Source: Hyphomicrobium_A sp963759735 | GTDB taxonomy: Bacteria; Pseudomonadota; Alphaproteobacteria; Rhizobiales; Hyphomicrobiaceae | Assembly: GCA_963759735.1 (NCBI GenBank) | Contig: CAVXAF010000004.1 | Location: forward strand, 310,001-374,000 | Reading direction: 5' to 3' | Length of the DNA stretch: 64,000 nt | In this document: positions 55,778 through 64,000 of the stretch, piece after piece | Position numbering within the stretch: the first letter of the stretch is position 1 | Layout of the letters: the number at the start of each line of letters is the position of its first letter | The notes under the pieces: generated by a model | Database searches by the model: none | What the model was told of the DNA's origin: nothing | What the model saw: only the letters and a program-made list of their open reading frames with translations | Translations under genes and position numbers: made by a program

Positions 55778-56406
55778 CATGTTGACGCCGGACGAATAGG
55801 GGGCGACGGCGATGCGCACCTTGCGCCCGTCGGGCATGTGTTCGGGAAGCGCAATTTGTCGACGAAAGTGCCGAACGATTTCTTCAGCGCGTCGATCTTG
55901 CGTTGCCCGCCGCCGGCGGACTCGGTCATCGACCCGGTGACGTCGAGCGCCATCGCCACCTCGACGTCCTTCTGTTCGAAGACGGTGGTGTTATCGACCG
56001 GTGCGCGCAGCTCCTGGCGGCCGGAAATGCGCGACAGCGTCGTCGGCACGCGTACGTCGACATCTACGTGGACCGAGCCAAGCTCGCGATTAATGCTGAT
56101 GTTCGGCTCGGAGTACCTGCCGGGGAGTTTGCCGCCCGACTCCGCGTTGTGCTTTAGATAGCGTTTGGCCAAAGCCACGACCTCGGTGTCGTTCAGCTTG
56201 CCGTCGAGCATGGCGCGACCCGCCGCCAGGCTGGCAGCGTCGGCGGCCTGGCCGATGCGCGAGTTCATGCTGACCGTACGGCCCACGTCGATAGCCATGC
56301 CGGCCGCGAGCAGTACGAGCGTCGAGCTGATGGCAAAGACGATCGCGATATTGCCGCTCTCGTCGGCGTATAGGCGCCGCATGCACGAGGTAAATGACCG
56401 GTGCAT
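55778..56406 (-). pseudogene. 5' part of a TadG-like (TadE/G, vWA) protein, truncated
   Basis: ADESGNIAIVFAISSTLVLL is the TadE/G N-terminal motif with membrane helix; AIDVGRTVSMNSRIGQAADA, AGRAMLDGKL and VEVAMALDVTGSMTES (start of the vWA domain with the DxTGS metal site) follow, then RKVRIAVAPYSSGVNM after one missing C at about 55844. Homology ends at about 55778 and unrelated sequence follows. ATG 56406 has GGAGAG upstream. The missing tail is probably the fragment at 41708-41816. Confidence 0.75.
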
Positions 56407-56512
56407 AGTGTCTCTCCGTGAAACAATGGAGAGCGACGATGCAAGGCCGATGCCGGTCGGTCCGGGCCATCATGGCGGGTCCCTGAAGCGGCCCATTACG
56501 GATGCGCTTGGG

Positions 56513-56737
56513 CTAGAAGTCGGAAGCGATGCCGTCCTTTTCCCAGTCGCCGTAGCGTATCGGATCAGGACCGCTGGGACCGCCCACTTCGGTCGCCTTC
56601 TTCGCGGCAGCAGCTTCGGCCGCGGTGCGGCGTGCCTCAGCCTCAGCGAGCGCGCGCTCGGCGGCCGGCGTGAGGGTCGGCGTCAGGCCCGGCGTCTGGG
56701 CGGCCTTTTTCGGTTGCGATTGCATGGCCTCGAACAT
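56513..56737 (-). CDS. DUF1674 protein (succinate dehydrogenase assembly factor 4-like)
   Basis: About 74 residues. The C-terminal signature GGPSGPDPIRYGDWEKDGIASDF-type motif (GGP.GP.P.RYGDWE..G..SDF) is diagnostic of DUF1674/SDHAF4, which in eukaryotes helps flavinate SdhA. The N-terminal part is an Ala-rich helix. ATG 56737 is chosen over 56725 and over the frame from 56809. Divergent from htpX, a neighbourhood kept in many Hyphomicrobiales. Confidence 0.85.
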   Translation of the reverse strand: MFEAMQSQPKKAAQTPGLTPTLTPAAERALAEAEARRTAAEAAAAKKATEVGGPSGPDPIRYGDWEKDGIASDF

Positions 56738-56807
56738 ACTGGCGAATGACGATGTTAACCTCCATATAGCAACTCTCGGTCGCTGCAAGGAGGAGCCGCA
56801 GGAAACC

Positions 56808-57767
56808 ATGAATTACGTCAAGACAGCGATGCTACTCGCGTTCCTCACGGCGATTTTCGTGGCGCTGGGGGCGCTTATCGGCGGCCAGACGGGCATGGTG
56901 GTGGCCTTCGTCGTGGCCCTCGGCATGAATTTCTTCAGCTACTGGAATTCCGACAAGATGGTGCTGCGCATGTACGGCGCGCGCGAGGTCGATGCCCAGT
57001 CGGCGCCTGAATACTACGGCATCGTGCGCGCGCTGGCGCAGCGCGCCGGACTGCCGATGCCGCGCGTGTACATCATGGACAGCCCGCAGCCGAATGCCTT
57101 CGCTACCGGACGCAACCCCTCGCACGCCGCCGTCTGCGCCTCGACGGGGCTGCTGCAGGCACTGAACCGCGACGAAATCGCCGGCGTCATGGCCCACGAG
57201 CTGGCGCACATCAAGAACCACGACACGCTGACCATGACCATCGCTGCCGCCATCGGTGGCGCGGTCTCCATGCTCGCCCAATACATGCAGTTCGGCATGA
57301 TGTTCGGCGGCAATCGGGACGATCGCGGCGGGCTCGGCATGATCGGGTCGCTGGCCGCGATCATCGTCGCACCGCTCGCCGCCATGCTGGTTCAGATGGC
57401 CATCAGCCGTTCGCGCGAGTATGTTGCGGACAACATGGGCGGCCACATCTCCGGCCAGCCTATGGCGCTCGCCTCGGCGCTGACCAAGATACAGGGCTAC
57501 GCGCAGCGCATCCCCAACGAAGAGGCGGAGGCGGCGCCGGCTACCGCGCACATGTTCATCATCAACCCGCTGACCGGCCAGGGCATGGACAACCTCTTCT
57601 CCACGCATCCGAACACCGAGAACCGCATTGCCGCGCTCGAGGCCCTGGCACGCCAGATGGGCCAGTCGGCGAGCCTGCCGGCCGGCGATCAGGATTCCGG
57701 CGGAAACGCTGGGCCGTGGACACCTTCGCCGCGCTCGCGCGGCGCGTCCAGCGGCCCGTGGGGTTGA
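56808..57767 (+). CDS. htpX: zinc metalloprotease HtpX homologue
   Basis: Inner-membrane M48 protease that degrades damaged membrane proteins. Two N-terminal helices (TAMLLAFLTAIFVALGALI, GMVVAFVVALGMNFFSYW), the substrate-side motif AFATGRNPSHAAVC, the zinc motif GVMAHELAHIKNHD, two more helices, and the third ligand region SREYVADNMGG, with STHPNTENRIAAL near the end. About 319 residues. ATG 56808 has AAGGAGGAG upstream. rsmB starts 6 bases after the stop. Confidence 0.95.
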   Translation: MNYVKTAMLLAFLTAIFVALGALIGGQTGMVVAFVVALGMNFFSYWNSDKMVLRMYGAREVDAQSAPEYYGIVRALAQRAGLPMPRVYIMDSPQPNAFATGRNPSHAAVCASTGLLQALNRDEIAGVMAHELAHIKNHDTLTMTIAAAIGGAVSMLAQYMQFGMMFGGNRDDRGGLGMIGSLAAIIVAPLAAMLVQMAISRSREYVADNMGGHISGQPMALASALTKIQGYAQRIPNEEAEAAPATAHMFIINPLTGQGMDNLFSTHPNTENRIAALEALARQMGQSASLPAGDQDSGGNAGPWTPSPRSRGASSGPWG

Positions 57768-57773
57768 TGTAAA

Positions 57774-59159
57774 GTGGCCAAAGACGGCGCGCCTGCCCTC
57801 ACCAAGTCACCTCGCGCGCCCCATCGCCAAAAGCAGGCGCCGGCTCCGCCACCGCCGCCTGGCATCGCCGCGCGCGAAACCGCCGTGCGACTTCTCGTGT
57901 CGGTGTTGAGCGAAGGGCATTCCTTCGACGGCGCGGCGGCGAAGGTATTCGAGAACAGCACGCTGGAGGGCCGCGACCGCGCGCTCGCCCGCCTCATTGC
58001 CGCGACCGTGTTGCGCCGCCTCGGCGAACTCGAGTTCGTGCTCAACAGCTTTCTCGAAAAGCCTTTGTCCAAGCGCCACGGCGCGTTGTGGCAGATCCTT
58101 CTCGCCGGCGCTGCGCAGCTGCTCTTCTTGGATACGCCTCCACATGCAGCCGTCGGATTGGCGGTGGATCAGGCGCGTCGCGACCGGCAGGCAGCGCACT
58201 ACGACAAGCTCGTTAACGCCGTGCTGCGCCGCGTGGCGCGCGACGGCAAAGCCGTGCTCGAAGGAGCGGATGCGCTCGCCCTCAACGTCCCCGCCTGGAT
58301 GCTGGCGCGCTGGACGCAGGCCTATGGCGGCGACGTAGCTCGACGCATCGCCGCCGCCTCGCTTGCGGAAGCGCCGCTGGATGTCACCGTGAAGGAAGCG
58401 CCCGAGACGTGGGCCGAACGCTTGGGCGGCGCGGTGCTGCCGACGCAAACGGTGCGGCTCGCAGCCGGAGGTCGCATCGAGGAACTGGCCGGCTATGCCG
58501 AGGGCGCCTGGTGGGTGCAGGATGCCGCCGCCGCGCTGCCGGCCCGGTTGCTCGGCGACGTGGCCGGCAAGTCGGTCGCCGACCTTTGCGCCGCGCCGGG
58601 CGGCAAGACGGCGCAGCTCGCTGCGGCCGGCGCCGACGTCACCTCCGTCGACATGGCGGGCGCGCGGCTCGAGCGGCTGCGTTCCAACCTGGCGCGGCTG
58701 CACCTGGATGCGCAGCTCGTCGAAGCCGATGCCGTCACCTGGAAACCGGGTCGCACCTTCGATGCGGTGCTGCTGGACGCGCCCTGCACGGCGACCGGTA
58801 CCATGCGCCGCCATCCCGACATCCTCCGCCTGAAACGCGCCGATGACGTTGCAGCTCTAGCCGACATCCAGACGCGCCTGCTGGACAGCGCCGCCGGACT
58901 GGTCGCGCCCGGCGGTACCCTGCTCTATTGCACCTGCTCGCTTGAGCCGGAGGAGGGCGCTCGCCAGATCGAAGCCTTCCTGGCCCGCGACCGACGCTTT
59001 ACCCGCTCTCCCATCGTTGCCGGAGAGTGTGGAATTGCCGCCGATTGGCTGACGCCCGCGGGCGAGCTGCGCACGCTTCCCTTCCATCTGCCGGGCGAGC
59101 AGCCGCACCTGTCGGGCATGGACGGCTTTTACGCCGCCCGGCTTGTGCACAGCGGCTGA
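57774..59159 (+). CDS. rsmB: 16S rRNA cytosine(967)-C5 methyltransferase, RsmB-like
   Basis: An N-terminal NusB-type RNA-binding domain (about residues 25-150; ETAVRLLVSVLSEGHSFDGA, RKRHGAL-like core) precedes a Rossmann m5C methyltransferase. SAM motif VADLCAAPGGKTAQLAAAGA with SVDMAGARLERLRSN; catalytic and release cysteines in LDAPCTATGTMRRHP and LLYCTCSLEPEEG. A GTG start at 57774. Coupled to htpX. Confidence 0.93.
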   Translation: MAKDGAPALTKSPRAPHRQKQAPAPPPPPGIAARETAVRLLVSVLSEGHSFDGAAAKVFENSTLEGRDRALARLIAATVLRRLGELEFVLNSFLEKPLSKRHGALWQILLAGAAQLLFLDTPPHAAVGLAVDQARRDRQAAHYDKLVNAVLRRVARDGKAVLEGADALALNVPAWMLARWTQAYGGDVARRIAAASLAEAPLDVTVKEAPETWAERLGGAVLPTQTVRLAAGGRIEELAGYAEGAWWVQDAAAALPARLLGDVAGKSVADLCAAPGGKTAQLAAAGADVTSVDMAGARLERLRSNLARLHLDAQLVEADAVTWKPGRTFDAVLLDAPCTATGTMRRHPDILRLKRADDVAALADIQTRLLDSAAGLVAPGGTLLYCTCSLEPEEGARQIEAFLARDRRFTRSPIVAGECGIAADWLTPAGELRTLPFHLPGEQPHLSGMDGFYAARLVHSG

Positions 59160-59298
59160 TCGTTGTGTAGCCGCGGCGCCCCGCTATCGAGCCTGCATAT
59201 CCCGACCGACTAAAGCTATCACCACTGTGACTTTGAGAGCGCAGGCGCACTCATATCCATGCGCTATCATGCGATTCGTCGGACAGCAGGAAACTCTC

Positions 59299-59508
59299 AT
59301 GCGGACGACTATAATTTCATTGACCCTGATTTTGCTTGGGGGCTGCAGCGGTATCACGACGCCGTTGCCATCAACGAGGCCCATTGGCAGCACATCGATG
59401 TCCCCTGATGCGGCGAAAAAAGCAGCCGAGGCTCTTTCACGAAGCGCGGCTGACGCTCAGGTGGCGGCGGCTGAGGAAATCGAGGCTGGCAAGGCCGCTC
59501 CGAGGTGA
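59299..59508 (+). CDS. small lipoprotein
   Basis: 69 residues. Signal MRTTIISLTLILLGGC with lipobox LGGC; mature part Ser/Thr-rich then an Ala-rich helix (DAAKKAAEALSRSAADAQVA). ATG 59299 has AGGAAA upstream; the longer frame from 59143 is not real because it overlaps rsmB. Function unknown; short envelope lipoprotein. Confidence 0.65.
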   Translation: MRTTIISLTLILLGGCSGITTPLPSTRPIGSTSMSPDAAKKAAEALSRSAADAQVAAAEEIEAGKAAPR

Positions 59509-59887
59509 AGGGTGTTCGATGCGCATCCACCTGCACCCGCCTAGCCCCGCTGTGAATGCTTTCCAGCGCCTCACCCAAGCTTGCAAGCGCGCTAGGCCAA
59601 ACCACTGCGACGCCGCATGCATCGGTCATCGCAGTACAGCCGCCCCCAGCATGGGTATCCGTCAAACCGGTCGGCGGGCACCGCGTGCCGCGATCGCCAT
59701 GGTCCGGTGAGCAAATTCGGTCGAGCGGCATGATGAATCGGACCTCGCGATCTCTTTGGCAAGGATTGCGCGGGCCCTGTTATGTGGTGACAGGAGCGTC
59801 GCGCAGCATATTTGCAACGCTCTCAATTTATTCCGGTTGTGTGGGATTTGACGCGCGAGACGTCCATGGCAAGGTCTGCCATGTCCA
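59509..59887. other. gene-free stretch
   Basis: About 380 bases between the lipoprotein and the zinc-ribbon-like gene. Open frames here show no ribosome-binding site or family feature. Nothing else recognised. Confidence 0.4.
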
Positions 59888-60082
59888 ATGATGCCTCGAC
59901 CACAAAGCGTAATCCACAGATGCAGCCAGTGCGGCACGCTCTACGATGTGGTCTGCGTGGACAAGAGATCGCTTGATTGCGGCGACGAGCGCGTCATCTG
60001 CGGCTGCGGCTGGCCGCTAAAAGACTGGGTTAGTTTTAAGTTTTACCTCTACACGCCAAGCGTTGACTTGTCGGCAGACTGA
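59888..60082 (+). CDS. small Cys-rich (zinc-ribbon-like) protein
   Basis: 64 residues with HRCSQCGTLYDVV and VICGCGWPLKDW: two Cys pairs in the manner of a short zinc ribbon. Similar short proteins are frequent in Hyphomicrobiales, judged from memory. ATG 59888 or 59891. No strong ribosome-binding site is visible, so it is kept at moderate confidence. Confidence 0.5.
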   Translation: MMPRPQSVIHRCSQCGTLYDVVCVDKRSLDCGDERVICGCGWPLKDWVSFKFYLYTPSVDLSAD

Positions 60083-60278
60083 TCAAGAGCGATGCGGATG
60101 CCGCGCTGAGCCAGCATTCAGAGCCCGCACAAGATCGTAGTCTTGGCCCGTGACCAAGCGTCGGGGCCCTCGTCGCCCTAAATAGTCAACAACCCCGTTT
60201 ATAGTGGAGAGTGCGTCTTTCCTGTCCTATTCGCTTCAAGGCCGCCGGTATAGGAGTGGACAGACAGGAGAGATTGGA

Positions 60279-60404
60279 ATGCCGAACTCGCTTCGCAAAA
60301 CGATCGACCACGCTTGGGCACTGGCCAACGACCCGGTAGCGATCGGTTTCTTCGTTGTCCTGAGCGTCGGCACCATCTGTTTGCTGGTACCATTGCCGGC
60401 CTGA
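60279..60404 (+). CDS. 41-residue single-pass membrane protein
   Basis: MPNSLRKTIDHAWALANDPV then a hydrophobic helix AIGFFVVLSVGTICLLVPLP. ATG 60279 follows ACAGGAGAGATTG, a strong ribosome-binding site, which decides the start against 60204. No family recognised. Confidence 0.6.
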   Translation: MPNSLRKTIDHAWALANDPVAIGFFVVLSVGTICLLVPLPA

Positions 60405-60675
60405 GCGACGTTGTCGATGCGTGCGGCTCGGCGAGCGATTTCGGCACATCGCGCGTAAGGTGGCGTATTGCCGCCAAAGGAATGGAAGCGCAACGCAGCG
60501 GTACAGGTTTCCACTTCCTACCTCGCGCAAGAGAGGGACCGACTTCGCCACTGGCTCTGGCCATGGGGCGCGAGCCGGGCGAACATCTAAAGACGCTTCA
60601 CGCTGCACGCTGTGCAGGCCGGTTCATGCCTTGTATTGCGGTAGCGAGCGGCGAGCCGGGCGGGACGGGGCTCCA

Positions 60676-62396
60676 ATGGCAGAACTGACGCTCAAGGAAC
60701 GGTTGCGCAAAGCGGCACGACACGTCGACACCGCGAAGCGGTCGGCGATCATCGGCGCCCTGGCAGCACCGCTCAAACGCTGGACCGAGCCGCGGACGCC
60801 GGTCGATCACCTGCTGATCGTCCCACAGGATTTGCGGACGGCGGATCCGAGCTTCTGGGACGAGATCGAACACGATCAGTTCGGGCTCGCCGGCAGCATC
60901 GTCGTGTTGCGCGGGCGCTCGCCGTTCGAGGTCGAGGCGCCGAACGCGGCCTGGGCGCGCGAACTGCACAGCTTCGGCTGGCTTCGCAATTTGGCCGCGA
61001 CGGACACGGACGCGGCGCGCCAGACGGGGCGCCGGCTTGTCCTCGAATGGACGATCCGCCACGGCAGCCAGCGCGGCGGCGTAGCGGCCGAACCCGATGT
61101 CGCCGCACGCCGTCTCATTACCTGGTTGTCGCACGCCAATCTGCTGCTCGAGGATGTCGACCCCGAGACCTACGGCACTATCACCGCCGCGTTCGGGCGC
61201 CAGTTCGCCCAGCTCTCCGCGTCGTGGCGCGAGGCGCAGGCCGGATATCCGCGCCTTCTGGCGTTGACGGCTCTCGCCTTCGCCGCCCTGTCGCTGGCCG
61301 GCCATGACCGCCAACTCAGGGATATCGAGAACAACCTCGCGGCCGAACTCGCCTGGCAGGTGCTCGCCGATGGCGGGCACGTGACGCGCAATCCGGCGCA
61401 GCTTGTCGAGATACTGCTCGACCTGTTGCCGCTCAGCCAGTGCTTCACCGCCCGCGACCGCAAGCTTCCCGAGCAGTTGGGCGACGCCCTGGAGCACATG
61501 CTGCCCATGGTGCGCTACCTGCGTCTCGGTGACGGCATGCTCGCCCGTTTCAACGGCGTGTCGGCTTCGCTCGCAGCCGGCGCGGCGACCGTGATCGCCT
61601 ACGACGACGGCTCATTGGCGGCGCTGAGCGAAGCGCGCGCCTCCGGCTATGCCCGCCTGCATCGCGGCAGCACAGTTATCGTCGCCGATGTCGGCAGACC
61701 GCCGCCGCTCGCCCTGTCGGCGAGCGCCCAGGCTGGCTGCCTGTCGTTCGAGATGAGCGCCGGCAAGGAGCTGCTGTTCGTCAATGGCGGTGTGCCGGGG
61801 CCGGCGGCCGCCGACTGGTATCCCGCTGCGCGCGCCACAGCCTCTCACAACACATTGACGCTGGCGGAGAAATCCTCTTCGCGGCTCATCGCGCACCGCA
61901 AGCTGGAGGCGCTGATGGGTGCCCCGCCGATGCGCTATCCCGACAGCGTCGAGTGGAGCTTCACCGACGTCGCCGGCGAGGCCGTGCTCGAGGCCAGACA
62001 CGACGGCTATCACCGCCGGCACGAACTCATTCATAGCCGCAGCCTGAGGCTGTCTGCGGATGGCACGCGGCTCGACGGCTGCGACCGGCTCGACGGGCTC
62101 AGCAGCAAGGTGCGACTGCGCGCCGATCTGCCGTTCGCCATTCATTTTCACGTCATGCCTGGGACCAGCCTGCGGGCTGGACGACGAGACACGGCGAGGC
62201 AACGATCACGCTCCGCGACGGGCAGCGCTGGCGCTTCAGCACGCAGAGCGCCGCGCTCAGCATCGAGGAAAGCGCCTACTTTGCCGACAGTTCCGGCCCA
62301 CGCCCCGCGATGCAGATCGTGCTGCGCGGCGTGACGTTCGGCGAGACCGCGGTGAACTGGACCGTCGAGCGGCTGCAGGAAGGGGCGAGCGCATGA
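60676..62396 (+). CDS. heparinase II/III family protein, apparent frameshift near the C-terminus
   Basis: Polysaccharide-lyase-like protein usually found just before purH in Hyphomicrobiales. LVLEWTIRHG, RLITWLSHANLLLEDVD form the alpha-toroid, followed by LRLGDGMLARFNG, SHNTLTLAEKSSSRLI and YHRRHELIHSRSLRLSADG of the beta-sandwich. The frame breaks between about 62160 and 62205; the expected end (ATITLRDGQRWRFSTQSAAL, LSIEESAYFADSSGPRPAMQ) is in another frame and ends with ATGA overlapping purH. Start ATG 60676. Role in the cell envelope is likely; the substrate is unknown. Confidence 0.82.
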
Positions 62397-63979
62397 CGGA
62401 TGCCCCGCGCATTCGCCGCGCGCTGCTCTCCGTATCCGACAAGACCGGTCTGATCGACTTTGCGCGAGCGCTCGTTGCGCTAGGCGTCGAGCTGATTTCG
62501 ACAGGCGGAACGGCGGCGGCGCTGCGTGCTGACGGTATCCCCGTCAAGGACGTGTCCGAACTCACCGGCTTCCCGGAGATGCTCGATGGCCGGGTCAAGA
62601 CGTTGCACCCGGGCGTGCACGGCGGTCTTCTGGCTGTCCGGGGCGATGCGCGCCACGATGCGCAGACGGCCGAGCACGGAATCGCGCCGATTGATCTGCT
62701 GGTGGTCAATCTCTACCCCTTCGAGGCGACCGTCGCCCAAGGCGCGGACTACGCTGCGTGCATCGAGAACATCGATATCGGCGGCCCGGCGTTGATCCGC
62801 GGCGCGGCCAAGAACCATGCCGGGGTTACTGTCGTCGTGGAGCCTGGCGATTACGCTGGCGTACTGGATGCGATGCGCAGCAACGAGGGCGCGACGACGC
62901 TTGAGCTGCGCAAGCGCCTCGCGGCCAAGGCCTACGCGCGCACCGCTGCTTACGACGCAGCCATCAGCAACTGGTTCGTCGCCGAAATCGGCGAGGAAAT
63001 GCCTGAGTGGCGGGCGTTCGGCGGGCGCCGTGACATGCTCCTGCGCTACGGCGAGAACCCCCATCAGCGCGCCGCCTTCTACGCCGACGGCAACGCGCGG
63101 CCGGGCGTTGCCAGCGCCGTGCAGCACCAGGGCAAAGAGCTGTCCTACAACAACTTGAATGATACGGACGCCGCGCTGGAACTCGTCGCCGAGCTCGGCA
63201 CGGCCAAGCCCGCCGTGGCCATCATCAAGCACGCAAATCCGTGCGGCGTCGCTACCGGGACCACTCTCAAAGAGGCCTATCTCAAAGCGTTGCGCTGCGA
63301 TCCGGTCAGCGCCTTTGGCGGTATCGTGGCGCTGAACGCTACCATCGACGCCGCCGCGGCCGAGGAGATCGCCAAGATATTCACCGAGGTCGTCATCGCC
63401 GTGGATGCGACGCCGGAGGCGAAAGCGATCTTCGCAGCCAAGAAAAATTTGCGTCTGCTGACGACGGGTGCGCTCCCCGATCCGGGCGCGCCGGGTATCG
63501 TCGTGCGCTCGCTGGCCGGCGGACTGCTCGTGCAGTCGCGCGATGCCGCCGTGTTGAGGGCGGAAGATCTAAAGGTGGTCACCAAGGTGCGGCCGACGCC
63601 GCGCGAACTCGCCGACCTTCTGTTTGCCTTCGCCGTCGCCAAGCACGTCAAGTCGAACGCCATCGTCTATGCCAAGGACGGCGCTACGGTGGGCATCGGG
63701 GCCGGACAGATGAGCCGCGTGGATTCGGCGCGCATCGCAGCCCACAAGGCCGCCGACGCCGCCCACGCGAGCGGCGCCAAGGAGCCGCTGACGCGTGGCT
63801 CGGTCGTTGCCTCCGATGCGTTCTTTCCGTTTGCGGACGGCTTGCTCGCGGCTGCTGAAGCTGGAGCCACTGCCGTCATTCAGCCGGGCGGCTCGATGCG
63901 CGATGACGAAGTGATCGCAGCCGCCGATGAGAAGGGCCTCGCCATGGTCTTCACCGGCGTGCGCCACTTCCGGCACTGA
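62393..63979 (+). CDS. purH: bifunctional AICAR formyltransferase / IMP cyclohydrolase
   Basis: Last two steps of IMP synthesis, using 10-formyl-tetrahydrofolate. The N-terminal MGS-like IMP cyclohydrolase has ALLSVSDKTGLIDFARALVA, LISTGGTAAAL, GRVKTLHPGVHGGLLAVR, NLYPFEATV and ENIDIGGPALIRGAAKNH. The formyltransferase part has LRYGENPHQRAAFY, IIKHANPCGVATG, DPVSAFGGIVALN and AIVYAKDGATVGIGAGQMSR, and the protein ends in DEKGLAMVFTGVRHFRH. 528 residues, full length. ATG 62393 overlaps the heparinase stop. Confidence 0.97.
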   Translation: MTDAPRIRRALLSVSDKTGLIDFARALVALGVELISTGGTAAALRADGIPVKDVSELTGFPEMLDGRVKTLHPGVHGGLLAVRGDARHDAQTAEHGIAPIDLLVVNLYPFEATVAQGADYAACIENIDIGGPALIRGAAKNHAGVTVVVEPGDYAGVLDAMRSNEGATTLELRKRLAAKAYARTAAYDAAISNWFVAEIGEEMPEWRAFGGRRDMLLRYGENPHQRAAFYADGNARPGVASAVQHQGKELSYNNLNDTDAALELVAELGTAKPAVAIIKHANPCGVATGTTLKEAYLKALRCDPVSAFGGIVALNATIDAAAAEEIAKIFTEVVIAVDATPEAKAIFAAKKNLRLLTTGALPDPGAPGIVVRSLAGGLLVQSRDAAVLRAEDLKVVTKVRPTPRELADLLFAFAVAKHVKSNAIVYAKDGATVGIGAGQMSRVDSARIAAHKAADAAHASGAKEPLTRGSVVASDAFFPFADGLLAAAEAGATAVIQPGGSMRDDEVIAAADEKGLAMVFTGVRHFRH

Positions 63980-64000
63980 ACATGGCAGCCAGCGGCGAGG

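Noticed and set aside
53698..56406. A single 902-codon open frame joining the TadG N-terminus to the OmpA protein
   Set aside because: The tadG homology shifts frame at about 55844 and ends near 55778, the bridge has no family feature, and the OmpA part has its own start and export signal. The continuity is accidental.
59143..59298. Longer N-terminus for the small lipoprotein
   Set aside because: It would overlap the end of rsmB and lacks a signal. The ATG at 59299 opens a clear lipoprotein leader.

Overview
The window is GC-rich DNA from an alphaproteobacterium, most likely a methylotrophic member of the Hyphomicrobiales. The support is a lanthanide-type methanol dehydrogenase (XoxF) with its XoxJ partner, a dimethylamine monooxygenase-type operon, the rhizobial heme block (hemC-hemD-mitofilin-like-hemY, divergent from tsaD-gpsA-EVE), and the htpX-rsmB-heparinase-purH block with a divergent DUF1674 (SDHAF4-like) gene. 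No rRNA and no CRISPR array were seen; there is one tRNA, tRNA-Thr(CGT).

Layout. 1-4562: end of a trehalose/glycogen operon (upstream tail, malQ, treY). 4766-9970: a small conserved protein, an amidohydrolase, a LivK-type binding protein without a signal peptide, and a FadR-type GntR regulator with a TPR-like protein. 10546-14362: dimethylamine demethylation operon, in which the heme demethylase and a GcvT-type folate enzyme share one open frame. 14430-16409: GMC oxidoreductase and tRNA-Thr. 16773-25837: methanol oxidation block with a NarX-like histidine kinase, two LuxR-type response regulators, a PQQ-associated beta-propeller, XoxJ fused to ankyrin repeats, XoxF, and two tandem small secreted Cys-motif proteins. 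25899-33370: hemY, mitofilin-like gene, hemD, hemC, then divergent tsaD and gpsA. 33523-40911: EVE protein, methyltransferase, DUF1761 protein, acs, ribbon-helix-helix-like protein, an alpha/beta hydrolase with a Cys nucleophile, a FAD amine oxidase and an NmrA-like reductase. 40895-41605: extensin-like protein.

41708-56406 looks like a tadG-like (TadE/G, vWA) gene broken by about 14 kb of accessory DNA. Its 3' tail lies at 41708-41816 and its 5' part at about 55778-56406, on the same strand and in the right order. Between them are nested insertion sequences (IS3-A, IS3-B split by an IS1111-type IS110, IS3-C split by a second IS110), IS1182 remnants, a broken YbjN-like gene, a 24-residue membrane microprotein, a repeat-containing secreted peptide, a TonB-dependent receptor, structure-rich non-coding DNA, and an OmpA-family protein with a long Q/E/A-rich coiled region. 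After 56513 ordinary chromosomal synteny resumes and runs to purH.

How the genes work together. XoxF oxidises methanol in the periplasm, XoxJ and the beta-propeller are its accessory proteins, and the kinase/regulator set is probably the switch (compare FlhSR of Paracoccus). The Dmm operon releases formaldehyde from methylated amines next to a folate-binding GcvT-type domain. Both feed C1 metabolism.

Caution: single-base indels, several of them in G or C runs, break malQ, hemD, tsaD, gpsA, the NmrA-like gene, tadG, the heparinase gene and others. Because hemD, tsaD and gpsA are normally essential, these breaks are probably sequencing or assembly errors. Reading frames here should be treated with that in mind.
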